A stretch of 47,947 bases of DNA from Nitrospirota bacterium (GTDB taxonomy: Bacteria > Nitrospirota > 9FT-COMBO-42-15 > HDB-SIOI813): assembly GCA_020846775.1 (NCBI GenBank), contig JADLDG010000039.1:1-47947 (forward strand), given 5' to 3'. Below the pieces are notes generated by a model. That model had not been told where the DNA came from. It worked only from the letters and a program-made list of their open reading frames with translations, and did no database searches. Shown piece after piece: positions 19,226-27,522 of the stretch. How positions within the stretch are numbered: position 1 is the stretch's first letter; each line of letters starts with the position of its first letter. The translations under genes were made by a program, and so were the position numbers.

Positions 19226-20547
19226 GCTGCTGCCTTATCTGCAAATAACATATGCAGTCCCTTGATACAATCATCATAATTGACCTTTTCATCAATACCC
19301 TGACGCAGATAAGCATTAATTCTGTCCATCATGCTGATGGCAAAATCTATCTCTTTATTAGTGCCGGTCTTATAAGCCCCTATGTTTATCAAATCTTCCG
19401 CCTTCCTGTACCTTGATACAACCTCGCGCAGTTTTCTCGCATTAGCAAGGTGATCCGCCGACACGATGTCTATCATCGTCCTGCTTATACTGCGGAGTAC
19501 ATCAACTGCGGGATAATGGTTGTGGGTAGCGAGGTCCCTTGAAAGAACAATATGACCATCCAGTATGGACCTCACGGCATCCACTATGGGATCATTCATA
19601 TCATCTTCTTCAACAAGAACAGTATACAGTCCTGTAATATTACCAATACCCTCACATGTACCGGCCCTTTCCAGTAACTTCGGAAGTACAGAAAACACAG
19701 AAGGGGTATACCCCTTGGTGGTGGGGGGTTCTCCAATTGCAAGACCAACCTCCCTGAGTGCCGTTGCAAACCGCGTAACTGAATCCATCATTAGAAGGAC
19801 TTTCTTACCACAATCCCTGAAATACTCTGCAATTGCTGTTGCGATGTATGCACCGCGCATCCTTACCAGCGGTGGCTGGTCTGATGTAGCAACGACGACT
19901 ACAGAACGGGCCAGTCCATCCTGTTTAAGGTCCTTTTCCAGAAACTCCTTTACCTCTCTTCCCCTCTCTCCAATCAGCGCAATGACATTGACATCCGCAG
20001 TGGTGTTTCTGGCCATCATGCCAAGCAATACACTCTTGCCGACTCCGCTCCCTGCAAATATACCAAGCCTCTGCCCCTGTCCGCAGGTAAGTAAGCCATT
20101 CATAGCCTTGATGCCAAGATCAAGCGGTTTATCAATACGACGCCTGTCCAGCGGATTAAGGGGAGAATTGTAAATTGGGTATTCCACTTTTTCATTTATC
20201 GCTCCCTTGCCATCAATTGGATTGCCAAGCCCGTCAATGACCCTGCCAAGAAGGTTATCTCCAATTTTTACGGAAGCACCATGAGTTTTTGCCATTATTT
20301 TACTGCCCGGGCTCAACCCTCTCGTATCACCAAGCGGCATTAATTGAATTTTTTCCCCTTTGAATCCTACAACCTCAGCCTCAACAGCATTAGATGCCCC
20401 TGATGGGAAAATGTCGCATAATGCTCCTATGGAGGAACCAGGTCCATGTCCTTCAATAATAAGTCCTGTAATCTGTGTAACCTTACCATAGATTTTGATC
20501 GGGTCTGTATCATTAATTATATTGATATATTTGTTAACGTTTATCAT
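19222..20547 (-). CDS. fliI: Flagellum-specific export ATPase FliI
   Basis: 441 residues, an F1-beta-like ATPase. Walker A is GIFAGSGVGKSVLLG and Walker B is KVLLMMDSVTRFA. The GERGREVKEFLEKDL segment and the ATPase signature region (SRDLATHNHYPAVDVLRSISR) are intact. It energises export together with FliH (upstream, 1-bp gap) and FliJ (4-bp overlap). Confidence 0.97.
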   Translation of the reverse strand: MINVNKYINIINDTDPIKIYGKVTQITGLIIEGHGPGSSIGALCDIFPSGASNAVEAEVVGFKGEKIQLMPLGDTRGLSPGSKIMAKTHGASVKIGDNLLGRVIDGLGNPIDGKGAINEKVEYPIYNSPLNPLDRRRIDKPLDLGIKAMNGLLTCGQGQRLGIFAGSGVGKSVLLGMMARNTTADVNVIALIGERGREVKEFLEKDLKQDGLARSVVVVATSDQPPLVRMRGAYIATAIAEYFRDCGKKVLLMMDSVTRFATALREVGLAIGEPPTTKGYTPSVFSVLPKLLERAGTCEGIGNITGLYTVLVEEDDMNDPIVDAVRSILDGHIVLSRDLATHNHYPAVDVLRSISRTMIDIVSADHLANARKLREVVSRYRKAEDLINIGAYKTGTNKEIDFAISMMDRINAYLRQGIDEKVNYDDCIKGLHMLFADKAAA

Positions 20548-20548
20548 A

Positions 20549-21178
20549 TTATCTCGCTGATGTCAGTGATTCCTTCAAAACCTGAAACTGCGAATCAATC
20601 CTTGCATCTATATCACCCTGATTCGTTTCAATCAGACACCCGCCTGGCTGAACAGACTCATCCACTTCAATAAGCAGGCTCTTTATGCCATCAAAACATT
20701 GAAGCAGTTCTGAGCGTTTCTTATTTAAGGCATCATAATCAACAGGGGCAACCCTGATCCTCAATACCGCACGGTCTGATGCCCTCTTAATCGCCTCTTT
20801 GGCGCTATTCACAACTACTTCGCGGTCTTTCTCAGCGATCTCACAAATTATCTTTCTGGCTATCATGAGTGAGATCCCTATCACATCATTTTCAATCTTG
20901 CTGTACAATTCATCTTTAAGGTTAATTGCGCCTTCAATCAGCTGCTTCAATATCTTTAATTCGGCGCCTAAATTGTTTAATATCTGCATCCTGCCTTTAT
21001 TCATACCTTCATCTAATCCCTTGTTATATGCCGCTATCTTTTCACTATCAATCTCTGAAGCAGTCTCTTCTGAACTGCCGGAAGACGCCATTCCAATGCA
21101 ATTTTCGACTATCTTCAAATTAAATGGTTTTACTTCGGGCCTGTTTAATACCCCGGTCTTAAGAATACGTTTAGACAC
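20549..21178 (-). CDS. fliH: Export ATPase regulator FliH
   Basis: 209 residues. A helical N-terminal part (glycine-spaced YNKGLDEGMNKGRMQ) is followed by a V-ATPase-E-like C-terminal domain with SLMIARKIICEIAEKD and PGGCLIETNQGDIDARIDSQ, the FliH signature. It forms the stator of the export ATPase. It lies between fliG and fliI. Confidence 0.93.
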   Translation of the reverse strand: MSKRILKTGVLNRPEVKPFNLKIVENCIGMASSGSSEETASEIDSEKIAAYNKGLDEGMNKGRMQILNNLGAELKILKQLIEGAINLKDELYSKIENDVIGISLMIARKIICEIAEKDREVVVNSAKEAIKRASDRAVLRIRVAPVDYDALNKKRSELLQCFDGIKSLLIEVDESVQPGGCLIETNQGDIDARIDSQFQVLKESLTSAR

Positions 21179-21204
21179 TTAACTCACCTCTATAAACTTT
21201 CACT

Positions 21205-22212
21205 TCATCCAACCATCTCTTCACTTCCCTTACCGCCTATAACTATTTTCCCCTCTTCTTCCAGTCTTTTAGCCACTTTTAATATCACCTGCTGTGATTT
21301 TTCGATTTCACTGATCCTGACAGGTCCCTTTGCCTCCATGTCTTCTTTTAATCCCTGAGCAGCCCTCTCTGACATATTCTTGAAGAACTTCGCCTTCAAA
21401 TCATCTCCTGCTCCTTTTAGCGACATCATAAGGTCTTCTTTACCCACCTCTTTCATAATCTCCTGCATACCTCTGTCATCTACATTCATCAGGTCCTCGA
21501 ATACAAACATCATCTTACGTATTTTTTCCGCCATATCCGGGTGACTTTGTTCAATACTGCTCATAATCTCCGATTCATTGCTCCTGTCGAGACTGTTTAG
21601 TATCTGAGCAACTACATCAGGTCCGCCTATCTTTTTTTCAACGATACTTCCGCCCATCTGAAGTTCTTTATTGAGCACATCTTCAATCTCACGTATGACT
21701 CCGGGAGATACCCCTTCGATCGTCGCAATTCTCAACATAACATCGCTCCTTATTGCAGCCGGCAACAATGCCACAACATGGCTTGCGTGATCTGCGTCCA
21801 GGTGAGCAAGGATAAGGGCTATCGTCTGCGGATGCTCACATCTTATAAGATTTGCAATACCTCTGGGGTCTATCCATTTTAAAGAATCCAGCCCCTTGTC
21901 TTCCGATGATATTTCAAGATTCTCCATAACCTTACCGGCCTTTTCAGAACCCATGGCCTTTGTGAGGACTGAACGTACGTAGTCCTCACCTCCAAAGATG
22001 AAACTCTCCGCAGATGTGGCTATCTCATGAAATTCCTTTACCACAGTTTTGACTTTTTCAGGCTCTATTTTGTTTGCCTTGGAAAGATAGGTCCCAATAA
22101 CACGGATCTCTTTTGCGTCAAGATTCTTCATAACCTCTGAGGCTACATCCTCGCCGAGTGACAGAAGAAGTATCGCCGCCTTTTCATAACCATTATTCTG
22201 ATTTTCCGCCAT
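21205..22212 (-). CDS. fliG: Flagellar motor switch protein FliG
   Basis: 335 residues, normal length. The three helical domains are visible: the N domain (YEKAAILLLSLGEDVASEVMKNL), the middle domain with the conserved EHPQTIALILAHLD (here starting RCEHPQ), and the C-terminal torque domain (MMFVFEDLMNVDDRGMQEIMKEV, with charged helix residues). It binds FliF (encoded just upstream) and FliM. Confidence 0.97.
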   Translation of the reverse strand: MAENQNNGYEKAAILLLSLGEDVASEVMKNLDAKEIRVIGTYLSKANKIEPEKVKTVVKEFHEIATSAESFIFGGEDYVRSVLTKAMGSEKAGKVMENLEISSEDKGLDSLKWIDPRGIANLIRCEHPQTIALILAHLDADHASHVVALLPAAIRSDVMLRIATIEGVSPGVIREIEDVLNKELQMGGSIVEKKIGGPDVVAQILNSLDRSNESEIMSSIEQSHPDMAEKIRKMMFVFEDLMNVDDRGMQEIMKEVGKEDLMMSLKGAGDDLKAKFFKNMSERAAQGLKEDMEAKGPVRISEIEKSQQVILKVAKRLEEEGKIVIGGKGSEEMVG

Positions 22213-22269
22213 GCAGCTATTCTCTCCTGATAAGATGAATAATGTTGTTCCGTCAGTAATTACTTTATT

Positions 22270-23886
22270 TTACTTTTCACTAATCCATGACTTAATTAAT
22301 TTCGCTGTCTGCTGCGGATTTTCCTTAGCTATCTTTAAAACCTCACTTCTGGTTCTGGCATCAGAATCCATCTGAAGAGGCGACTGTCCGCCAACACCTT
22401 CAAACTCAACAACCCTCGGTAAGGCCCCTGCCATACCTCCAGGAATAGCTGCTGTCTGCGGGCTGGGAGAGAGTATATTCTTCATTAGTGGTCTTATAAC
22501 AAAAAGGAATGCAAGCGCTGCCACTATTAAGGATACTGCATACTTAATGAATGGCAGAATTGCAGCTAACTGAAACTTACTTTCCGTCTCAGCTGCTCCA
22601 TCATCTGCATATGCAGATGACTCAAACAGCATGCTAAGTACTTCAACCTGGTCTCCCCTTTCTTCATTATATCCAATAGCTTTTTTTACAATTTCCGTAT
22701 ATTTGCTGATCTCTTCTGCTGAACGAGGGACATAGTTTTTTGTTTCCTTACCATCCGCACCCTTTACAACCTCATAATTACCATCTATAAGTATAGCAGC
22801 AGACAATCTCTTTATTGTTCCTGCTGCCTCAACAGTATGGCTTACAGTCTTATTTATTTCATAATTAATTGTCTCCTGGGCCCTTTTGCTTTGTGAAGAA
22901 GCACCTCCCTTTTCACCGGACACCTGAGCATTTTCATTTTTAACTGTGGGTAGATTTGAGACGACACCGGGGACACCTGATGCACTGGCCGAGGAGCCTG
23001 AATTATTTTCCTGAACCCTTTGTTCACTCCTTACAGCAACAGTATCCGGATCATATTTCTCTTCCGTCTTCTCTACCTGATTGAAATCAAGAGTGCTTGA
23101 GATACGGACGGAGACCTTCCCCGGGCCAACTGTCTTTTCAAGCATACTCTGCACCCTATCCTCCATTGATTTCTCAAGGTTCCTTTGATACTCAATCTGA
23201 TACGTGGACATATTTGCCGAATACCCTTCATCCGAAGGTTTTGATAAAATATTCCCGTGTGTGTCAACAACTGAAATATTCTGGGCGCTCAGACCCTCCA
23301 CACTGCTCGCAACCAGATGCACAATGCCATTAACCTGATTCTGCGACAGCATCTTTCCACCCCTGATCTTCAATACAACCGAGGCCCGGGCTGATTCCTT
23401 TTTCTCAGAAAACAGTGTTTTTTCAGGAACCACTAAATGAACCCTTGCCTGCTCAACTTCAGTAAGTTGGCTGATAGTCCTGGCCAGCTCGCCCTGTAGT
23501 GCCCTCTTATAATTCAGCTTCTGAACAAAGTCTGTCATGCCGATGCTCGTCCGGTCAAATATCTCAAACCCGACACCACCACCTGAGGGCATTCCCTCGC
23601 CAGCCAGAAGCAGCCTCAGTTCATGCACCTTCTCCTGAGGTACCATAACAGCATTCCCATTTTGTATTTCATACGGAACCTTCATCTCCTTCAATTTCTC
23701 AGTTATTGCTCCTGCATCCTCAGGGGATAAATTTGCATAAAGCAGATGATAGACAGGCTGATTTGCCCACAACACAACAGCTATGACAACTGCAATCACA
23801 GCTGCAACCCCGGCCACCGCCATTATCTTCTGGCCAACCGGGATAGCAGCAAATTTACTCTGCAGCTCAGATGTATTCAGCGCCAT
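22270..23886 (-). CDS. fliF: MS-ring protein FliF
   Basis: 538 residues with two membrane helices (about 18-42 and 445-465). A YscJ-like domain contains YANLSPEDAGAITEKLKEMKVPYE and LAGEGMPSGGGVGFEIFD, and the second ring domain has VEQARVHLVVPEKTLF. The C-terminal tail (about 500-538) is the FliG-binding segment. It founds the basal body. A repeat element (23935-24043) separates it from fliE. Confidence 0.97.
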   Translation of the reverse strand: MALNTSELQSKFAAIPVGQKIMAVAGVAAVIAVVIAVVLWANQPVYHLLYANLSPEDAGAITEKLKEMKVPYEIQNGNAVMVPQEKVHELRLLLAGEGMPSGGGVGFEIFDRTSIGMTDFVQKLNYKRALQGELARTISQLTEVEQARVHLVVPEKTLFSEKKESARASVVLKIRGGKMLSQNQVNGIVHLVASSVEGLSAQNISVVDTHGNILSKPSDEGYSANMSTYQIEYQRNLEKSMEDRVQSMLEKTVGPGKVSVRISSTLDFNQVEKTEEKYDPDTVAVRSEQRVQENNSGSSASASGVPGVVSNLPTVKNENAQVSGEKGGASSQSKRAQETINYEINKTVSHTVEAAGTIKRLSAAILIDGNYEVVKGADGKETKNYVPRSAEEISKYTEIVKKAIGYNEERGDQVEVLSMLFESSAYADDGAAETESKFQLAAILPFIKYAVSLIVAALAFLFVIRPLMKNILSPSPQTAAIPGGMAGALPRVVEFEGVGGQSPLQMDSDARTRSEVLKIAKENPQQTAKLIKSWISEK

Positions 23887-23934
23887 AACTTCTTATTCCC
23901 TTTCTATTGATTATCTCTTTTACGAGCCAGCGAC

Positions 23935-24043
23935 AGTTGACGCTCAAAAACGTCCAGTGAAGCTCAAATCTTAATTCCGGGCGCCGCATGACTCATTGCA
24001 TTTATTTCGTTGCAATGAGTACCCCCATTTTTCATCGTCAACT
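23935..24043. repeat. MITE-like element, copy 1 (fliE-fliF junction)
   Basis: A 109-bp element bounded by inverted repeats (AGTTGACGCTCAAAAA on the left, the complement of AGTTGACGATGAAAAAT on the right). It contains an internal perfect 10-bp stem ACTCATTGCA/TGCAATGAGT (23991-24020). Its right end overlaps the fliE stop codon: TAG is completed by the first AG of the element read on the minus strand. It is homologous to 35387-35485. Confidence 0.8.
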
Positions 24044-24347
24044 ATACCTGGGTGCGCATTATTTCTTCATACGCGCTCATTATCTTATTCTTTACCTGCA
24101 TCATCATCTGAAGCGACAGGTTTGCCTTTTCCACTGCAATCATCACCTGATGAATATTCTGATCTTTACCGAGCAATAAATTCTGCACCGCCTGATCAGC
24201 CTCGTTCTGAATTGTATTAACCTTATCTACAGATCCCTTCAGCATCTCTGCAAAAGAATTCCCTTCACCATTTATTTTAGTTACGGAACTGCTGTCAGGT
24301 ACAGACAGGACGTTTGCTCCTGCACCTTTTATCACAATATCATTCAT
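24042..24347 (-). CDS. fliE: Hook-basal body protein FliE
   Basis: 101 residues. The family pattern is present in FAEMLKGSVDKVNTIQNEADQAVQNLLLGKDQNIHQVMIAVEKANLSLQMMMQVKNKIMSAYEEIMRTQV. FliE joins the MS ring to the rod. The stop codon is shared with the end of the repeat element. It is preceded by flgC with a 21-bp gap. Confidence 0.97.
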   Translation of the reverse strand: MNDIVIKGAGANVLSVPDSSSVTKINGEGNSFAEMLKGSVDKVNTIQNEADQAVQNLLLGKDQNIHQVMIAVEKANLSLQMMMQVKNKIMSAYEEIMRTQV

Positions 24348-24368
24348 GCCTCACCATACCTTTCCTTC

Positions 24369-24779
24369 TTACCTGCCAATCTCAAGCGCCTTCTGGGCCA
24401 TGGACTTAGCAGAGTTTACAGCAGTAACATTGGCCTCGTAGGACCTTGATGCCGACATCATGTTTACCATCTCTTCAAGCAGATTCACATTAGGAAGCTG
24501 CACATACCCTTCTTCATTTGCATCAGGATGCTGGGGATCAAAGACTACCTGGAACGGCCTGCTGTCTTCTACTATCTCCTTAACCTCTACTGCACTGGCA
24601 CCCTTCTCGATCTCATTTCCCAGAACCTCAGAAAAGACGACATCCTTCCTCCTGTATGGACCACCTTCCGGAGTGTGTGTAGATTGTGCATTCGCAAGAT
24701 TACTCGCGATAATATTCATCCTGATGCGCTGCGCTTCCAGACCCGAAGCGCTGATTGAAAGTATCTTACCTATATCCAT
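24369..24779 (-). CDS. flgC: Proximal rod protein FlgC
   Basis: 136 residues. The rod N-terminus (ISASGLEAQRIRMNIIASNLANAQSTHTPEGGPYRRKDVVF) and C-terminus (YVQLPNVNLLEEMVNMMSASRSYEANVTAVNSAKSMAQKALEI) are family-typical. It lies 19 bp after flgB. Confidence 0.97.
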   Translation of the reverse strand: MDIGKILSISASGLEAQRIRMNIIASNLANAQSTHTPEGGPYRRKDVVFSEVLGNEIEKGASAVEVKEIVEDSRPFQVVFDPQHPDANEEGYVQLPNVNLLEEMVNMMSASRSYEANVTAVNSAKSMAQKALEIGR

Positions 24780-24798
24780 GTGCCGCCCTCCATTTAAC

Positions 24799-25203
24799 TC
24801 ATCTTCCTTCTCTGATTGCGTTAGCTATCATCCTGAACTTAGTTGATATAACCTGCGCTGAGGCGTTGTATAATATTGAATTCTGTGCCATATTTGCCAT
24901 TTCGAGTTCAACATTCACACTATTGTTATCGTAGCCCGCATTGCTGTCAGGTCTATTGATTATACTTACCCCGCTGCCGCTTAAACCTGCGTTGCCGGTT
25001 ATATGCATTGGATTTGTCCTTGCAATATTCTGTACCCCTCCGGAATTCTGAACCGCTCGAAGTTCATCTATAAAGTTAATATCCTTTGCCTTGTAGTCAG
25101 GTGTTTCCTGGTTAGCAATGTTTGATGAGAGGAGTTTATGTCTCTCATTCATCATATCCAGAGCCCTTGACAGGAATGAAATTGTGTTATCGAAAATAGA
25201 CAT
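24799..25203 (-). CDS. flgB: Proximal rod protein FlgB
   Basis: 134 residues from the chosen ATG (MSIFDNTISFL, the usual FlgB start). The SSNIANQETPDYKAKDINF segment and the C-terminal EMANMAQNSILYNASAQVISTKFRMI are typical. The frame stays open to 25215, but the sigma-54 promoter predicts transcription from about 25216, so the internal ATG at 25203 is preferred. First gene of operon 1. Confidence 0.94.
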   Translation of the reverse strand: MSIFDNTISFLSRALDMMNERHKLLSSNIANQETPDYKAKDINFIDELRAVQNSGGVQNIARTNPMHITGNAGLSGSGVSIINRPDSNAGYDNNSVNVELEMANMAQNSILYNASAQVISTKFRMIANAIREGR

Positions 25204-25226
25204 AGTCATTACCATAAAACATAGAA

Positions 25227-25242
25227 TGCAAGCGATATACCA
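25227..25242 (-). promoter_or_regulatory. Sigma-54 promoter of the flgB operon
   Basis: The minus strand reads TGGTATATCGCTTGCA. This matches TGGCAYR-N4-TTGCW with one change (T for C at the fourth base) and exact GG/GC spacing. It predicts a start near 25216, immediately before flgB. No good copy of the 16-bp palindrome seen at the other two sigma-54 promoters is visible upstream. Confidence 0.8.
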
Positions 25243-25392
25243 TAAATGGTTTCATATTTTAGTTCTGATTAATCAATGAGTTAAAGTTCAATGTCAGTTT
25301 TTCTGCCTTATCTTGTTTTTTTCTGGCAAGCATTTCTTTCCGCTTCAGCAGGCAATTTCTGCCGTCTGGGCATTATTATTAATAAGTAACGT

Positions 25393-26745
25393 TTATAAAA
25401 TAATTCCTTCCTCCCGATATTCGCTCAACTTGTTTCTAAGAGTCCGGACACCTATGTTCAACAATTTTGCAGCCCTGGTCCTGTTCCAGTTAACCTCCTC
25501 GAGTGTCTTTAGAATAAGGGCCGTTTCCATTTCCCTTACTGACATTCCTGCAGATATTGATGATGGGGCATTCTGGTTTTCTCTGCTGTCATCAATCATC
25601 ATATGACCCGGCAGAAGTGTATCGCCTTCTGCAATGAGGATAGCCCTCTCAATTATATTTTCAAGTTCTCTAATGTTCCCCTTCCAATCATGATTTACCA
25701 ATAGATCGCGAGCCTCGCCGGCGACCTTTGTCACGAGATCTTTATTCCCGCGTAATCTCTTGTCCTGGTGTTTTTTTATAAAGTGATCTGTAAGTTCGGG
25801 TATATCAACCTTTCTATCTCTAAGTGGAGGAAGCAGCATAGGAAATACATTTAGTCTATAATAAAGATCCTCCCTGAACCTGCCCTCTTCGACCTCCTTT
25901 TTAAGAGATCTGTTTGTAGTGGCTATCACGCGGATGTCTACATATACAGGTTCCCTCCCGCCTATGGTATCAACCTGCCTCTCCTGCAGTACCCTCAACA
26001 ACTTGGCCTGAAGCGGCAGGCTCATCTCTCCAACCTCATCCAGAAGGATCGTACCGGTGTTAGCCTGGATGAATTTACCATTTCGTTTACTGACAGCTCC
26101 TGTAAATGCCCCCTTCTCATGACCAAATAATTCGCTCTCAAGGAGCCCGTCAGGTATTGCTGCGCAATTTATTGCCACAAAAGGGCACTCTGCCCTGTAA
26201 CTCCTCCTGTGAATAAACCTGGCAAGCATCTCTTTCCCGGTGCCGCTCTCACCCTCTATTAGAACTGTTACATCACTGAATGCTATCTCTTCAGCTGTCT
26301 TCAACAACCTGAGCATCCCCGGGTCTTTTGTTACAATCCCGGCGGTACGTCCTTCTTCATTTGAATTATTATTTATTACCCGGGCCGACTCAATACCCCG
26401 CCTGACTAAATCCTCAAGCGCATCAACAGAAAAAGGTTTCATTATATAGTCAAAAGCGCCCAGCTTCATGGCCTCTACGGCATTATCAATTGTTCCGTAT
26501 GCAGTAATAAGGACTATAGGGACATCCGGTGAGCGTCTCTTGACCTCCTTTAATACAGTGACTCCGTCACCATTCGCCATCCTAACATCAGTTATAACCA
26601 TATCAAATTTTCTTAATGAAATTTTCTGTATAGCCTCGTCTCCGCAGGCGGCTACTTCTACTGTATACCCGCATCTCCTGAGTGTTTCACTCATAGCATA
26701 TCGCATTTCATAGTCGTCATCCGCCAGAAGTATCGTCTGCCCCAT
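25393..26745 (-). CDS. NtrC-family sigma-54 activator (FlgR/FleR-like)
   Basis: 450 residues. A receiver domain (D53 in VITDVRMA) is followed by an AAA+ domain with Walker A GESGTGKE, the sigma-54 contact loop GAFTGA and Walker [11 protein letters not shown]-terminal Fis-type helix-turn-helix carries [20 protein letters not shown]. It activates sigma-54 promoters after phosphorylation. It is coupled by a 1-bp overlap to its likely kinase and sits directly upstream of the flgB sigma-54 promoter, which it probably drives. Confidence 0.94.
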   Translation of the reverse strand: MGQTILLADDDYEMRYAMSETLRRCGYTVEVAACGDEAIQKISLRKFDMVITDVRMANGDGVTVLKEVKRRSPDVPIVLITAYGTIDNAVEAMKLGAFDYIMKPFSVDALEDLVRRGIESARVINNNSNEEGRTAGIVTKDPGMLRLLKTAEEIAFSDVTVLIEGESGTGKEMLARFIHRRSYRAECPFVAINCAAIPDGLLESELFGHEKGAFTGAVSKRNGKFIQANTGTILLDEVGEMSLPLQAKLLRVLQERQVDTIGGREPVYVDIRVIATTNRSLKKEVEEGRFREDLYYRLNVFPMLLPPLRDRKVDIPELTDHFIKKHQDKRLRGNKDLVTKVAGEARDLLVNHDWKGNIRELENIIERAILIAEGDTLLPGHMMIDDSRENQNAPSSISAGMSVREMETALILKTLEEVNWNRTRAAKLLNIGVRTLRNKLSEYREEGIIL

Positions 26746-27512
26746 TACTCTCCCCCTTTTGAAGGCAAATTCATCACGAAGATGCTGCCATCCCCCGGTT
26801 TGCTATATGCCTTTATAGTCCACTTATGGGCACTCATAATATTGTGTACGATAGTAAGACCTAATCCTGAACCTTTTTCCTTAGTCGTAAAAAATGGGTC
26901 GAATATTTTATCTATGTCTTTAGAATCCATACCGGAACCGGTATCCTGAACGGAGATTACAATCCCGTTATTATCCTCATCCTTAAACACTTCGACAGAT
27001 AGATTACCGCCATCTGTCATTGCCTGAAGTGAATTTAAGAACAGATTAAGGAATACCTGTCTTATCAATGTCTTGTCGCAATTTATCTGAAGGTTATCAG
27101 GAAAACATTTGTTTACACTGATGTACTTCTTGTTTATCAGATACGATACATCATCGAGACTGCCTTCAATTATTGCCCCTATATTCTCCGGTTCAAGCCT
27201 GGGTTTAGGTAATTTTGTGAAATGCAGCAGGTTTGATAAAACCGTATCAATATTCCTGACGCCATAAATGATATGACCCAGCAGCTCCTGCTTATCATGA
27301 TCTCCAGCCAGCTCCTTCTTTAATAAAGATGAAATCAGTTCTATACTCCCCAGCGGGTTTCGTACGTCATGTACGATTTTTGTCACCATCCATCCCATTG
27401 CCTGGAGGCGATCATCTCTCTCAAGCGTTTCCCTTTTATTTATACTTTGTAAACTCTCTGATGACTTTGACTCCAGCCCTTTATCTTTCTGTTCCATTTT
27501 GCGGTATTCCAT
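26745..27512 (-). CDS. Soluble sensor histidine kinase (FlgS/FleS-like)
   Basis: About 255 residues from the ATG preceded by AAGGA; the frame opens upstream at 27548. There is no membrane helix or PAS domain. A charged N-terminus leads to HisKA, with the phospho-acceptor His in KIVHDVRNPLGSIE. The ATPase domain has an N box (FLNLFLNSLQAM), G1 (DTGSGM), F box (PFFTTKEKG) and G2 (GSGLGLTI). It is encoded directly before the NtrC-type regulator and after the TPR gene, so it probably phosphorylates the regulator in response to flagellar assembly. Confidence 0.92.
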   Translation of the reverse strand: MEYRKMEQKDKGLESKSSESLQSINKRETLERDDRLQAMGWMVTKIVHDVRNPLGSIELISSLLKKELAGDHDKQELLGHIIYGVRNIDTVLSNLLHFTKLPKPRLEPENIGAIIEGSLDDVSYLINKKYISVNKCFPDNLQINCDKTLIRQVFLNLFLNSLQAMTDGGNLSVEVFKDEDNNGIVISVQDTGSGMDSKDIDKIFDPFFTTKEKGSGLGLTIVHNIMSAHKWTIKAYSKPGDGSIFVMNLPSKGGE

Positions 27513-27522
27513 TGTCCTTAAT

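Noticed and set aside
19565-20173. 202-codon plus-strand frame opposite fliI
   Set aside because: Antisense to a fully conserved ATPase gene, Ser/Thr-rich, and no ribosome site.
25243-25392. Possible enhancer site upstream of flgB (GGCAATTTCTGCC and TTCAATGTCAG)
   Set aside because: Neither resembles the palindrome shared by the other two sigma-54 promoters, and GGCAATTTCTGCC has only 4-bp arms.
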